Shown: in pieces, positions 1 to 8,676 of the stretch
Layout of the letters: every line of letters starts with the position of its first letter
How positions within the stretch are numbered: position 1 is the stretch's first letter
Assembly (NCBI GenBank): GCA_022842065.1
Contig: JALHQH010000046.1
Location: 34,187 to 98,186 of the forward strand
DNA length: 64,000 bases
Origin: Caldilineaceae bacterium
GTDB taxonomy: Bacteria; Chloroflexota; Anaerolineae; Caldilineales; Caldilineaceae
Direction of reading: 5' to 3'
The notes under the pieces: model-generated
What the model was told of the DNA's origin: nothing
The model's input: the letters and a program-made list of their open reading frames with translations, nothing else
Database searches by the model: none
Made by a program: the position numbers and the translations under genes

Positions 1-231
1 ACGGGAACATCAGTGGTACAGCAGTCAACTTTATCATGGACGATAGCATTAAGGGATACGAAAATATGCCTACAATTTTGTCAATTGTTCATCGCTGACC
101 CACACTTTGGCAAGGCCGCGACCTTTCGCGCCTATGGGATTGCGCTGCCGGAGGGCACCACAGAGGCCGAACTGCAACGACTAACCCAAGCCATTGCGCG
201 CACCGGCGCACAAGACGGCAAGCGTATCTGA
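1..231 (+). pseudogene. Fragment of ligase-associated phosphoesterase (PdeM-like)
   Basis: The frame is open from the first base of the window and stops at 231. Only about bases 85-213 look like a protein family: the stretch beginning LFIADPHFGKAATFRA and continuing with a PEGTT motif matches the N-terminal metal-binding region (D-x-H) of the ligase-associated calcineurin-like phosphoesterase PdeM, which is about 220 residues when intact. The bases before 85 are AT-rich and give no recognisable PdeM N-terminus. After the fragment the frame reads five unrelated residues and stops, so the later metal-binding motifs are missing. It lies tail-to-tail with the ligase-associated helicase, its usual partner. 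It is best read as a decayed gene; the family call rests on remembered motif similarity. Confidence 0.62.
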
Positions 232-470
232 CTCAGTGCTTGTTTGAGTCAGCTATGCTTAATAACAAATTCCTCTAGCTGTGCCTCGTCGCATTACACA
301 CTAGATGCTGAAACACATTCAACCCAACAGGCTTTGGGTGCGTGGCCAATAAAGGGCGCGTTCGGGGAGGAGGTGGAGGGTTTCGTTGGCGATCTCAAGT
401 GGAAAATTTATCAGCGTATGGTATACTTACTATGAGCGTGTGCGTAGATTCGTTTTTTGCGAGGTGTATT

Positions 471-713
471 ATGGTATCATTAATGGTTGCAGATATGAAA
501 CATGATTTAGAATCACTGGTAAATCATGTCGTTGATAATGCTGAACCAACCTTAGTCCAGGCAAAAACTGGCAAACAGGCCGTATTGGTCTCTCTCGATG
601 AATTTAACTCCTGGCAAGAGACAGTCTACCTTCTGTCAAATCCGGTGAATGCAGCCCACCTGCGTAAATCAATTACCGAAGCAAAAGCTGGTAAGGTTGT
701 TGAAAGAAAATAG
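471..713 (+). CDS. YefM/Phd-type antitoxin, no toxin partner
   Basis: An 80-residue protein starting at ATG 471 behind GAGGTG at 461-466; longer upstream extensions of the frame lack family resemblance. The central segment (AKTGKQAVLVSLDEFNSW) and the C-terminal ETVYLLSNPVNAAHLRKSI segment are typical of YefM antitoxins, which bind operator DNA with the N-terminal half and mask a RelE/YoeB-like toxin with the C-terminal half. No toxin frame follows: the next gene downstream is the convergent helicase, only 12 bp away. The toxin has therefore been lost, or the antitoxin acts alone as a repressor or anti-addiction protein. The family assignment is firm; the orphan state is directly visible. Confidence 0.8.
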   Translation: MVSLMVADMKHDLESLVNHVVDNAEPTLVQAKTGKQAVLVSLDEFNSWQETVYLLSNPVNAAHLRKSITEAKAGKVVERK

Positions 714-725
714 CTGAAAATCTGA

Positions 726-3239
726 CTATCCCCCCGCCCACTGCTCATACCGCAATTGCAACTTGCGAATCCGGTCTTCAATCGTCTCCGAACTCACGGT
801 CTGCCGCATCCGTTCTACCAATAGGGGAAAGGCAAAAGGGGTTGGCCGCCGCACCTTTTTCACAGTGATCCGCCCCTGTGCAATCCGTTCTAGTACCCGC
901 TGCAAACGACTCTCTTCCAACTGCCGCTGTAATACTTCCTGCTGCGCCTGCTGCAAGAGCAGATTTCCCCCATCATAATCCTGTAACACCTCATAGATCA
1001 AACCGCTCGACGCCTGTAACTGCCGGGTTGTCTTCTGTCCGCCGGGAAAGCGCTGGATCACCAGCCCGGCCACCCGCGCGATCTCACGAAATTGCCGTTT
1101 CGCCATCTCTGCCGCGTTCAGGCTCTGTAAGATGTCCGCCAGTAGCTGATCAACGGAAAAGATTGTCCGTGCCAACTGCTCATCGAGCGCGATCGGCTCT
1201 GGGGATAAGAGTTCAAAGCCATAATCGTTTGCTGCCAGCGTAAAAGTAATCGGCTGCTGTTGGCCCAGGCGATAGGCCGTCAGCGCGGCCAAACCCTCGT
1301 GGATCAAGCGCCCGGCAAAGGGATAGAAAAAGAGATGATGTCCTTCACGCGTTTTTGTCACTTCAATCAGCAATTCGTCCGGCGCGGGGATCACCGACCA
1401 CTGCTGCTGGACTTGGAAGAGGGGCATCAGTGCTGTCATCTCAGCATCATGGTAGTGGCCGCTGCGGGCCGCTTCTAACTTGGCGCGCATGGCGTCAGTC
1501 AATTCGGCGGAGAGGGGGAGGGTGCCGCCGGCCCAACGGGGGATGATCCCTTTGCTGCCCGTGGCTTTGCGTACCCAAACCTTCATCTCACGCAGTCGCA
1601 CAAACTCAAGCACCTTGCCGGCTAAGGTAAAACGATCCCCCGGTTTGAGGCGTGAAGCAAAGGATTCTTCCAACTGCCCCAACTTGCCACCGCCGAGATA
1701 TTGCACCTGCAACATGGCGTCACCCACAATCGTGCCGATTGACATGCGGTGTAGCTGCGCGATGGTTTTATCCTCGACCGTATAGTGGCCATCTTTGTCG
1801 ATTACCCGGTTATACTGGCTGTAATTTTGTAAGGCGGTGCCGCCATTACTCACAAAGTTAAGCGCCCATTGCCACTCGACCCCTGTGAGATCTTGGTAGG
1901 CATGGGTGGTGCGCACCTCGCGAAACAGCGCTTCTGCCGTAAAGCCACCACCCAGCCCAATCGTCACCAGATGTTGTACCAGCACATCCAGCGGCTTCGC
2001 CACCGGTTGCCGATCCTCAATGTGTCCCGCTTGCATCGCCATGCGCGCCGCCGAGACTTCGAGCAATTCGAGCGCATGGGTGGGCACACAGATCACGCGA
2101 CTCGTCGCCCCTGGTTGGTGGCCGCTGCGCCCAGCCCGCTGCATCAGCCGTGCGACCCCTTTCGGGCTGCCCACCTGCAACACACAGTCAACCGCGGGAA
2201 AATCAACGCCTAGATCCAGGCTGGAGGTACAAACCACACAGCGCAACCGCCCCTTGCGCAGCTCATTCTCCACCCAACTGCGTGTCGCTGGGTCAAGCGA
2301 ACTGTGGTGCAGGGCAATCTCCCCAGCCCACTCTTCCTTGTACGCTAGAATCTCCTGATACCAACGCTCGGTCTGGTTGCGCGTGTTGGTAAAGACGAGC
2401 GTGGTGCGGCTTGCTTCGATCTGTTCGATCACCTGGGGCAGCAGCTTTAACCCCAAATGGCCGGCCCAGGGAAAGCGTTCGACGGTCGGCGGGATGATCG
2501 ACTCGAAATAAAGCTGCTTGGTCATGTCACCTTGGATCAACTGCCCAGGGTTGATTTCACCAGTTGCATAATCTGCCGTGCCGATCAGTGTACGCAGCGC
2601 CATATCGAGATTGCCAACAGTGGCGGAAAGCCCCCACGTACGCAACCCTGGTCGCCAACGACGCAGGCGAGCAAGCGCTAATTCGGTCTGCACCCCGCGC
2701 TTGGTGGCCAGCAATTCGTGCCACTCATCAACAATGACTGCCTGCAGCGACGCAAAGAGTTCAGCGGCATTGGCTCTCGCCAACAGCAGCGAGAGACTTT
2801 CCGGCGTGGTGACCAAGGCCGTCGGCAGGCGGTCCCGTTGCCGGGCGCGGGCGGCGGCTGATGTGTCACCGGTGCGCGTTTCAATCGTCCACGGCAGGCC
2901 AAGGTCATTGAGCGGGGCTTGCAAGGATTCAGCCGTGTCTGCGGCCAGCGCCCGTAGCGGGGTAATCCAGAGTACTTGCAGGGACGGCGCGTTTGTTCTG
3001 ATTGTTTTACGGTGCTGCTTGGTTGTCCGTGCCGGTTTATCGCGGGACGCTGAATTTTCAGCCAGCCAGGCGGCAACGGGACCAAGCCAGGCCGCATAGG
3101 TTTTGCCGCTGCCAGTGGGGGAGTGGATCAGGCCGCTTTCACCGCGCAAATAGGCCGCCCAAACTTCCTGTTGAAAGGGGAACGGTGTCCACTGCTGTTG
3201 GGCAAACCAGTCGATCATTGGTTGGGTTGTGTCGGTCAT
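726..3239 (-). CDS. Ligase-associated DEXH-box helicase (Lhr-like)
   Basis: An 837-residue superfamily 2 DNA helicase from the ATG at 3239. The frame continues upstream to 3413, but that extension shows no helicase similarity. Visible motifs are Walker A PTGSGKT (41-47), the DEWH box (171-174), GLSATVGN (203-210) and QRAGRSGHQPG (about 375-385), followed by the winged-helix and Lhr-core C-terminal regions. In many bacteria this helicase is encoded beside an ATP-dependent DNA ligase, a metallo-beta-lactamase exonuclease and the PdeM phosphoesterase in a DNA-damage repair set. Here the ligase and exonuclease lie about 28-32 kb away, and the PdeM fragment is just past the helicase 3' end. It likely unwinds or remodels damaged duplexes using ATP. 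Confidence 0.92.
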   Translation of the reverse strand: MTDTTQPMIDWFAQQQWTPFPFQQEVWAAYLRGESGLIHSPTGSGKTYAAWLGPVAAWLAENSASRDKPARTTKQHRKTIRTNAPSLQVLWITPLRALAADTAESLQAPLNDLGLPWTIETRTGDTSAAARARQRDRLPTALVTTPESLSLLLARANAAELFASLQAVIVDEWHELLATKRGVQTELALARLRRWRPGLRTWGLSATVGNLDMALRTLIGTADYATGEINPGQLIQGDMTKQLYFESIIPPTVERFPWAGHLGLKLLPQVIEQIEASRTTLVFTNTRNQTERWYQEILAYKEEWAGEIALHHSSLDPATRSWVENELRKGRLRCVVCTSSLDLGVDFPAVDCVLQVGSPKGVARLMQRAGRSGHQPGATSRVICVPTHALELLEVSAARMAMQAGHIEDRQPVAKPLDVLVQHLVTIGLGGGFTAEALFREVRTTHAYQDLTGVEWQWALNFVSNGGTALQNYSQYNRVIDKDGHYTVEDKTIAQLHRMSIGTIVGDAMLQVQYLGGGKLGQLEESFASRLKPGDRFTLAGKVLEFVRLREMKVWVRKATGSKGIIPRWAGGTLPLSAELTDAMRAKLEAARSGHYHDAEMTALMPLFQVQQQWSVIPAPDELLIEVTKTREGHHLFFYPFAGRLIHEGLAALTAYRLGQQQPITFTLAANDYGFELLSPEPIALDEQLARTIFSVDQLLADILQSLNAAEMAKRQFREIARVAGLVIQRFPGGQKTTRQLQASSGLIYEVLQDYDGGNLLLQQAQQEVLQRQLEESRLQRVLERIAQGRITVKKVRRPTPFAFPLLVERMRQTVSSETIEDRIRKLQLRYEQWAGG

Positions 3240-3388
3240 AAAGAGCAGAATAGTCGAAATGCAGGTGGGAGGTGTAAGTGCTTTCTCGATTATAGCTAGT
3301 TTGCTTGTGGCCAAACATGTTTGACATTTGCATAGTCTACAACTTAACTTGGCAGTTAATGTCATTGAATTACCAAGTAGAGGTAAAA

Positions 3389-3682
3389 ATGGAAATATTA
3401 CCACAGGCTGCACCGATCAGCGATATGCGTAATCATCAAGCAGAAATTCTAAATAAGGCACAAGCAGGACCAGTGATATTGACCACCCGTGGCCGCGCTG
3501 CCGCCGTTTTGTTGTCGCCACAAAAGTGGAATGAAATTGCGACGCGCCTGCGCAATCTTGAATTGTTACTCGAAGTTAAACGAATCGAAGCAGCGATTAC
3601 GCAAGATCCGACACGCGTGGTCACCGATGAAGAGCTTGAAGACCAAATCAGCGCGAAAGTTGCCCTGCATGTGGCGCATTGA
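3389..3682 (+). CDS. Phd/YefM-family antitoxin
   Basis: A 97-residue protein with ATG at 3389 preceded by GTAGAGG (3377-3383); an in-frame ATG at 3359 is an alternative. The N-terminal half (PISDMRNHQAEIL, then GPVILTTRGRAAAVLLS) is the DNA-binding fold of Phd/YefM antitoxins. The C-terminal acidic helix (DPTRVVTDEELEDQI) would wrap the toxin. The last 14 bases overlap the start of the toxin gene, the usual arrangement for translational coupling and for autoregulation of the operon by the antitoxin-toxin complex. Confidence 0.82.
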   Translation: MEILPQAAPISDMRNHQAEILNKAQAGPVILTTRGRAAAVLLSPQKWNEIATRLRNLELLLEVKRIEAAITQDPTRVVTDEELEDQISAKVALHVAH

Positions 3683-3911
3683 GTACGACAAATTGGTCAG
3701 GAATTACATATATGATTCCTACCCATACACAGAGCGGGTTTGGCAGGCAATGAAATTATTGCGCAACGCTAAAGATGGGCTGCCGTCGGATGGTGCGCAA
3801 CTGCTGGAACCGAATGTGTTTTTGTGGATGATTGAGGCGCATCTCGTGATTTACCGACGAATAGAAGCCACGCAGACGTTGCGGTTTCTCGTGTTGAAAC
3901 CAGCTGCCTAA
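3669..3911 (+). CDS. RelE/ParE-superfamily toxin
   Basis: An 80-residue basic protein starting at ATG 3669 inside the end of the antitoxin gene. The start MWRIEYDKLVRNYI, a central helix with AMKLLRNAKDGLPSDGAQLL, and a C-terminal strand pair (WMIEAHLVIYRRI, then QTLRFLVLKPA) fit the small RelE/ParE/plasmid-stabilisation toxin fold. Such toxins cleave mRNA on the ribosome or poison gyrase; the sequence alone does not say which. Overlap with the Phd-like gene and the small size support the toxin call more strongly than any single motif. Confidence 0.72.
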   Translation: MWRIEYDKLVRNYIYDSYPYTERVWQAMKLLRNAKDGLPSDGAQLLEPNVFLWMIEAHLVIYRRIEATQTLRFLVLKPAA

Positions 3912-3940
3912 GGGAATCCTAGGATTTCTAGTTGGTAAGT

Positions 3941-4246
3941 TCAACTCGGATTAACCGCAACCACCTGCTTGATTTCAACCCGGCGCGGCGCACGCGCAAA
4001 GTCTCCCATCGCTTGTCCGGTTGCGAGCAGCTCTGCCCGTGGAATTGCCTGCATGGCGGCGGCTGATTGCCACCAGATCACCAGACAGAGTTCATCTGCC
4101 GCCTCATTACTGAGCCAGCTTTCCTTGCGGATATAACCGGGCTGTTGAGATAGAAAGGCGGTCCACAGTGCGGCATCCTGGGCCAACCACGCTTGGCGCT
4201 CGGCAGGACTTACCTGAAAATAGAGTATCTCGGTAATCATCGTCAT
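3941..4246 (-). CDS. TIGR03792-like dimeric alpha/beta-barrel protein
   Basis: A 101-residue protein (MTMITEILYFQVSPAERQ at the start). The pattern of an N-terminal strand, an acidic helix with QDAALWTAFLSQQPGY, a KESWL strand and the LCLVIWWQS strand matches the small TIGR03792 family, known mainly from cyanobacteria and Chloroflexota and related to antibiotic-biosynthesis monooxygenase (ABM) ferredoxin-like barrels. These usually dimerise; no activity is established. It ends 11 bp upstream of the SDR gene on the same strand (stop 3941, start 4246, SDR stop 4258), so it is probably the last gene of a short operon with the dehydrogenase. Confidence 0.7.
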   Translation of the reverse strand: MTMITEILYFQVSPAERQAWLAQDAALWTAFLSQQPGYIRKESWLSNEAADELCLVIWWQSAAAMQAIPRAELLATGQAMGDFARAPRRVEIKQVVAVNPS

Positions 4247-4257
4247 TTCCCCGGCTG

Positions 4258-4962
4258 CTAGCTCTCTTTTTGACCTAGATTGGCGTGCAAGACTGCGCCA
4301 TTGACCACGGCATTCATCGCGGCAAAATAGAGCACGGCCGCAATTTCGTCTGGGCGCACCAGTCGATTCTCAGCACTCATGTTGCGGAAAAAATCGAGCA
4401 CCGTTTCATCATGGCCTGAACGCTCGCGCAGCATCGCCGTATCGGTCAAGCCGGGGCAGACACAGGCGGTGTGAATCTGTTTGCCCATCAGATCCTGGCA
4501 GGTCGCGCGCATCAACCCGACCTGTCCATGTTTCGAGGTGACATAGCTCAACTGGCCCGGCACGCCCTTTTCGGCAAGGGTGGAACCCACGTAAATAATC
4601 GCCGAACCCGGCTGCATCAACGGCAAGCAGATGCGATTCAAAATAGTGGGCGCGACCAGATTTACTTCCAACATGGCGCGCAAAGCTTCTGCCCCCACTG
4701 TCTCGACGGTATCCGCTAGCAGCAGTGCTGCATTGTGAATAAGTATAATTCGATCCGCCGCTGCGACTGCCTGCTGTAGCGGCGCAGTTAAAGCAGCCCA
4801 CACGCTGCTGTCGGTGAGATCAACCTGAAAGTTCTGCACCTGGGGCAGCGGGCAGGGGCGGCGCGCTAGATTAACGACCGCAAAGCCTTTTTCTAGAAAA
4901 AGTGCCGCCGTGGCCAGGCCGATGCCAGCGCTGGCACCGGTGATGACGAGATAGTTGGTCAT
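4258..4962 (-). CDS. Short-chain dehydrogenase/reductase
   Basis: A 234-residue classical SDR. The N-terminal nucleotide-binding motif is TGASAGIG (8-15), followed by an NAA-like segment (IHNAALL) and a catalytic Ser with the Y-x-x-x-K pair in SYVTSKHG. The length is typical. The R33-R34 pair after the second strand (LARRP) suggests NADP(H) preference. The substrate is unknown. It overlaps the upstream collapsed AAA gene by four bases (4959-4962) and precedes the TIGR03792-like gene, so the three are read as one minus-strand unit. SDRs of this type often reduce a carbonyl on a sugar, lipid or small metabolite in the cytoplasm. Confidence 0.88.
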   Translation of the reverse strand: MTNYLVITGASAGIGLATAALFLEKGFAVVNLARRPCPLPQVQNFQVDLTDSSVWAALTAPLQQAVAAADRIILIHNAALLLADTVETVGAEALRAMLEVNLVAPTILNRICLPLMQPGSAIIYVGSTLAEKGVPGQLSYVTSKHGQVGLMRATCQDLMGKQIHTACVCPGLTDTAMLRERSGHDETVLDFFRNMSAENRLVRPDEIAAVLYFAAMNAVVNGAVLHANLGQKES

Positions 4963-5246
4963 AGTTCTACATTTCGACTGGGAAGAAAGTACTCAACAAA
5001 CATCTGGCGCATGGTCAGATTGGGCAGGCAGAGATGAAAGTCATCTTCTTTGGTCAACATGCCCAGGTAGAAGAAGGAGATAGGAAAAAAACTTGGCTGG
5101 AAGAACTGTGACATGTCAAACTTCTCAAGCAGAAAGACATCGTCATAGCTGATCTGGTTGTGCAGTGTCAATTGATCGACAAAGTAACCATCTTTGGCTA
5201 CGATGGTTGCATCGTTTGATTCACCGTAGATGACGCGTTTTGTCAT
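4959..5246 (-). pseudogene. Internally deleted AAA-ATPase-like/PD-(D/E)XK gene
   Basis: A 95-residue frame from the ATG at 5246. The first part, YGESNDATIVAKDGYFVDQ, resembles the N-terminus of the AAA-ATPase_like family (pfam09820, often followed by a PD-(D/E)XK nuclease-like domain), whose members are usually 500-600 residues. The second part (FPISFFYLGMLTKEDD, then NLTMRQMFVEYFLP) resembles the segment in the second half of those proteins where a YxGxLT motif precedes a conserved NxxxRxxFxEYF. The P-loop and everything between are missing. The reading frame was kept, so a short hybrid protein may still be made. I call it a deletion remnant. Confidence 0.6.
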
Positions 5247-5301
5247 AGCTGCCGTGCTTTCGTTCCGCTCGTTCCCACCTTCATCACTTATACGTTGCAC
5301 T

Positions 5302-5307
5302 ATTATA
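5302..5307 (-). promoter_or_regulatory. -10 box upstream of AAA remnant/SDR unit
   Basis: On the minus strand the sequence reads GCTATAAT, with TATAAT at 5307-5302, 55 bp upstream of the ATG at 5246. No good -35 box is seen at 16-18 bp. The same GCTATAAT octamer recurs before several genes in the window. Confidence 0.45.
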
Positions 5308-5425
5308 GCATAACCACAAAAAATGGTTGGTGGGCATCTGCTAAAGCGCAGCAGCACAAGCCTATCTCAATTGCTCACCCCAAGCACAAAATGGGCAACG
5401 CGTGGTAAATGGTCGGAGTCTACTA

Positions 5426-8236
5426 TTACGGCCGCGGGTCACTGCCCGGCGGGTTGGATGGTCCGTCGCTGTTATCACCACCAGAACTTGTATAGGTAAA
5501 GCGCCGACTTTCACTGGCCAATTCGATCCGCTGATAGGGCGAACATTGCACAATGAGCACGCCCCAGTTATACGTTGTGCTGCCCCGTAGGGCATCACGG
5601 CGCGAGCCGCTGTTGATCTGTTGCTCCAAGGTGCTGTCAAAGGTTTGGCGCGCACTCGTATCGCGGGCCGCTCCTTGGATGCCAAAGCCTTGTTGCCAGC
5701 TCTGCCCATCCTCCCAGAAAACTACTTCAAAACATTCATTTTCGTTCAGCCCAAAGGCCGCGCTCCATTGGAAGAGAATCGAGCCATTGCCTGCACTCTG
5801 ATCCGGCGGTGCCACCAGGGTCACTTGCCGACCGGCGGCGACTGTTGTCGGTGGGGGCAGCACGGCGATTGGTGTTGGGGCGATGGTCGGTACCACGGTT
5901 GCCGTGGGCAGCGGTGTCGCCGTTGGTGCGCTCGTGGCTGTGGGTAGTGGTGTTGCAGTTGCCGGCGGTTGTGTGGTTGTGGTTGGAATGGCGGTTGGTG
6001 TTGGCGTTACCGTTGGCTGGGCAGTCAGGGTTGCCGCAACCCCGGTCAAAAAGTTTTGCGAGCGCGCCTGCTGCGTCGCGGCTTGATCAGGGGTTGCGGT
6101 CGCAGGTGCGGCGCGCAATGGTGTCGAGGTGGGGGGACTAGTGACGGTCAAAGTTGCCGTGCTGGTTGCCGTGCTGGTTGACTGTCGCGTCGTGGTTGCC
6201 GTCGCTGTCGGCTGTGAGGTGACCGTGGGCAGCGCTGTGTGTGTCGCTGTCGGTTGCGCGGCCTGTGTGGCTGTGGCGGCAAGCTGTGCCTGTCGCAAGC
6301 GTGCGCGCTGGGTCGCTGTGCCATTGGGCGTGCTGGTGGCGGCTACTGTGAATGTGGGTGGTGCGGTTGCTGATGGGGTTGTGGTCGGTTGTGGGGGTTG
6401 GGCAATGGCGCGCACTGCTTGGCTGGTACCAAAGTCCATCGTTGCGGTTAGATCAACTGTTGGCGTGGGGGCGCTTGCGGTCGCTGTACTTGTGGCTGCT
6501 GCTGCTGATGGGGTAAAGGCAGCTGTAATCGTGGGGCTGGTTTGTGTGCTCTGTTGGGTAATGGTGATTGGGTTGATTGCCGTAACGCTCGGTGACAGTT
6601 CAACTGGGATGGGGGTCATCTGTGCTGCTACTGCCACGCGCGTCGATGTCGGCAGCGGTGGGGTGAAGGTTGTGGCGGTGGTTGGCGCGGCGGCTACGTG
6701 CGGGGGCTCTGCTGCAAATTGCCAACTAGCGAGGATCGTTTGGCTCAGACTTTGCATGGTCGCTTGCTCGGCAACCTCAAAAGCAGTGCCCAGAATATAA
6801 TCATAGCCGTTCTGTGTGGTCACAAATAGTTGCACAACAACAGGCCGATCTAGCCAGGTGGCGGCAAATTCCTGTGCATAGCGCACCCCTTGGGGCAACT
6901 GATCCAGGGGCAATGCGCGCACTGGCTGTACCTGTTGATAAGGCAGATCCTGGCGAAAGTAGGCGGCAATTAGTGTGACTGCATTAACCGGCGCGTTGTC
7001 ACGATGACGGCGTTCGAAGATAAAGGTACTGGCAATGCGATCGCGTGCATGAAAGGTCAGCAAACGTTCGTCGTCCCTGCTTTGGACGCTATCAGCCCAG
7101 TCGGTGGGAATTTGTAAATTAAAGCGTTGTGCCGGATCAGCAAAGGCAGTGAGCGTGATCTGGCTTGCCGGCGTGTTTGGTACTGTGGGGGGCGTAGCGG
7201 GTACCAACAATAGATAAATGGCAAAGACGATGGTAATCAGCCCAATCGTTGTGGCCAATGTCACGCGCCAACTGCGCCGACTGGTCGCGGGTGGGACTCC
7301 GTTTGGCTGCGGTTGTAAGGTGTCCGGCGTGGGGTGTGGTGGCAGTTGTTGGCGTACGGCGCGCAACTCTGCTGTGGCCGTTGGTACCCAGGTTTCTCCT
7401 TCTGCCACTGCTTCGGCAAAGGCCCCAGCGGTCGGATAGCGCATGGGGGGATCTTTGGCGAGCACGCGATTTAATACGTAGCGGATCCCTGCCGGCAGAT
7501 CAGGAACGAAGGCAGTGGCATCGAGCGGCGCTTCGTAGATGATTTTGTGCAGCAGCGCGGGTTTGCTCTCCGCTTTGAAGGGTAAACTACCGGTGAACAT
7601 GGAGTAAGCCACGACACCTAAACTATAGATATCTGAACGGCGATCTAGTGGCAAACCGCGTGCTTGTTCCGGAGACATATAGGCAGGGGTGCCAATCGTC
7701 ATGCCGATTTGCGTAACACCGGTTAGATCTTCTTCCATATGTTTGGCGACACCAAAGTCGGCCAACAAGGCGCGGTGCTCATGGCTAATAAGAATATTGC
7801 TGGGTTTTAGATCGCGATGAAGAAAGCCTTGGGCATGGGCATAATCTAAGCCGGCGGCAACCTGTCGAAGAATATCGATGACTTTCGGGAGCGGCAACAA
7901 TTGCGTATGGCTGCGCATGTAGCCCAGCAAGGTATCACCCTTGATGAACTCCATGGCAATGTAGTAGTAGCTGTCGGCTTTGGCGGCATCCAACACGCGG
8001 ACAATCTGGGGGTGGCGCAGGCGCATCGCGTGTTGGCCTTCGCGCAAAAAGCGTTGTAGATACTGCTCATTTTGCGCGAAAACAGGCGGTAGCACCTTCA
8101 GGGCTACCTCCTGTTCATTTCTTAGATCAATCGCCCGAAAGACGATTGCCATCCCCCCGCGCCCTACCTCCTCTGCCAGGCGATAGGGGCCGATGCGTTT
8201 GGTTGGAATCGTAAAATCTGGTTGTGCTAGATCCAT
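5426..8236 (-). CDS. PknB-like membrane Ser/Thr kinase with two external domains
   Basis: A 936-residue transmembrane kinase. Catalytic domain 17-280: glycine loop GRGGMA (25-30), ATP lysine in VALKVL (47), HRDLKPSN (140-147), DFG (160-162), SPE (188-190); an active RD-type kinase is expected. A membrane segment lies at about 325-346. Outside follow a PsbP/DUF1795-like domain (about 360-510, FNLQIPTDWADS), a Thr/Pro/Ala-rich linker (about 515-795) and a C-terminal beta domain (803-916) with CFEVVFW and YNWGVLIVQC. That last domain is shared with the kinase ending at 16764 and the phosphatase ending at 14770. The start overlaps the preceding membrane-protein gene by 10 bp. It probably phosphorylates the FHA-partner proteins encoded upstream in the same cluster in response to an external ligand. 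Confidence 0.92.
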   Translation of the reverse strand: MDLAQPDFTIPTKRIGPYRLAEEVGRGGMAIVFRAIDLRNEQEVALKVLPPVFAQNEQYLQRFLREGQHAMRLRHPQIVRVLDAAKADSYYYIAMEFIKGDTLLGYMRSHTQLLPLPKVIDILRQVAAGLDYAHAQGFLHRDLKPSNILISHEHRALLADFGVAKHMEEDLTGVTQIGMTIGTPAYMSPEQARGLPLDRRSDIYSLGVVAYSMFTGSLPFKAESKPALLHKIIYEAPLDATAFVPDLPAGIRYVLNRVLAKDPPMRYPTAGAFAEAVAEGETWVPTATAELRAVRQQLPPHPTPDTLQPQPNGVPPATSRRSWRVTLATTIGLITIVFAIYLLLVPATPPTVPNTPASQITLTAFADPAQRFNLQIPTDWADSVQSRDDERLLTFHARDRIASTFIFERRHRDNAPVNAVTLIAAYFRQDLPYQQVQPVRALPLDQLPQGVRYAQEFAATWLDRPVVVQLFVTTQNGYDYILGTAFEVAEQATMQSLSQTILASWQFAAEPPHVAAAPTTATTFTPPLPTSTRVAVAAQMTPIPVELSPSVTAINPITITQQSTQTSPTITAAFTPSAAAATSTATASAPTPTVDLTATMDFGTSQAVRAIAQPPQPTTTPSATAPPTFTVAATSTPNGTATQRARLRQAQLAATATQAAQPTATHTALPTVTSQPTATATTTRQSTSTATSTATLTVTSPPTSTPLRAAPATATPDQAATQQARSQNFLTGVAATLTAQPTVTPTPTAIPTTTTQPPATATPLPTATSAPTATPLPTATVVPTIAPTPIAVLPPPTTVAAGRQVTLVAPPDQSAGNGSILFQWSAAFGLNENECFEVVFWEDGQSWQQGFGIQGAARDTSARQTFDSTLEQQINSGSRRDALRGSTTYNWGVLIVQCSPYQRIELASESRRFTYTSSGGDNSDGPSNPPGSDPRP

Positions 8237-8676
8237 TCACCACCATTATAGCGCCAACGGGGAAAGATAATGCGCAATAGCCCCTGTGAAGCCAGAAAGG
8301 TAGTGAACCAGACCAGTGAATAATGGATCGTAAATTGGGTCAAGGTTAAGTCTGGTGTGATGCCATAGGGTCCTTTGGCCCCAAGGGCATGCCAAAAAAA
8401 GTCGGCTTGAAAGAGGAGCCACAAAAAAAGTGCCTCCCAGATCCCTGCCGCCAGTTGAAAGGCCGGTGGCCAGTCGTGATCCCAGCGTAACTGTTGCAGG
8501 AAGTTATAGAGGATGTCCCAGCCCAGCCCCAAAATGGTGACATAGAGCAAGACAATAATCAGCGTCACCAGATCAAAGCTGGGAAAAAAGTAGGCCAGCA
8601 GCAAGCTGACGATAAAGCCAATGATTGATAATAATAAAACGCGCGTCTGCCAACGCCCATAAATCGTAGGGGTCAC
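8227..8676 (-). CDS. Four-helix integral membrane protein
   Basis: 149 residues if started at the GTG at 8676, which shares a GTGA overlap with the stop of the FHA-flavoprotein gene and has GAGGAG 8 bases upstream; an ATG at 8706 would overlap that gene by 34 bp. Hydrophobic helices lie near the N-terminus (LLLSIIGFIVSLLLAYF), at LVTLIIVLLYVTILGL, at ALFLWLLFQADFF and at the C-terminus (YSLVWFTTFLASQGLL). I do not recognise a family. Tight coupling to the FHA-flavoprotein upstream and the kinase downstream suggests it anchors or regulates one of them at the membrane. Confidence 0.75.
   Translation of the reverse strand: MTPTIYGRWQTRVLLLSIIGFIVSLLLAYFFPSFDLVTLIIVLLYVTILGLGWDILYNFLQQLRWDHDWPPAFQLAAGIWEALFLWLLFQADFFWHALGAKGPYGITPDLTLTQFTIHYSLVWFTTFLASQGLLRIIFPRWRYNGGEWI
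8245..8250 (-). promoter_or_regulatory. Internal -10 box, near-leaderless start of kinase
   Basis: GCTATAAT on the minus strand, with TATAAT at 8250-8245, only 8 bp before the kinase ATG at 8236. If used, transcription would start at or within a base or two of the start codon, giving a leaderless kinase mRNA separate from the operon. No good -35 is visible. Confidence 0.4.

Noticed and set aside
6129..6800. Long plus-strand frame rich in Val, Ala and Gly opposite the kinase linker
   Set aside because: It is the antisense of the Thr/Pro/Ala-rich linker of the kinase at 5426-8236; the same happens at 17104-17862 and 15368-15976. Composition alone keeps these frames open.
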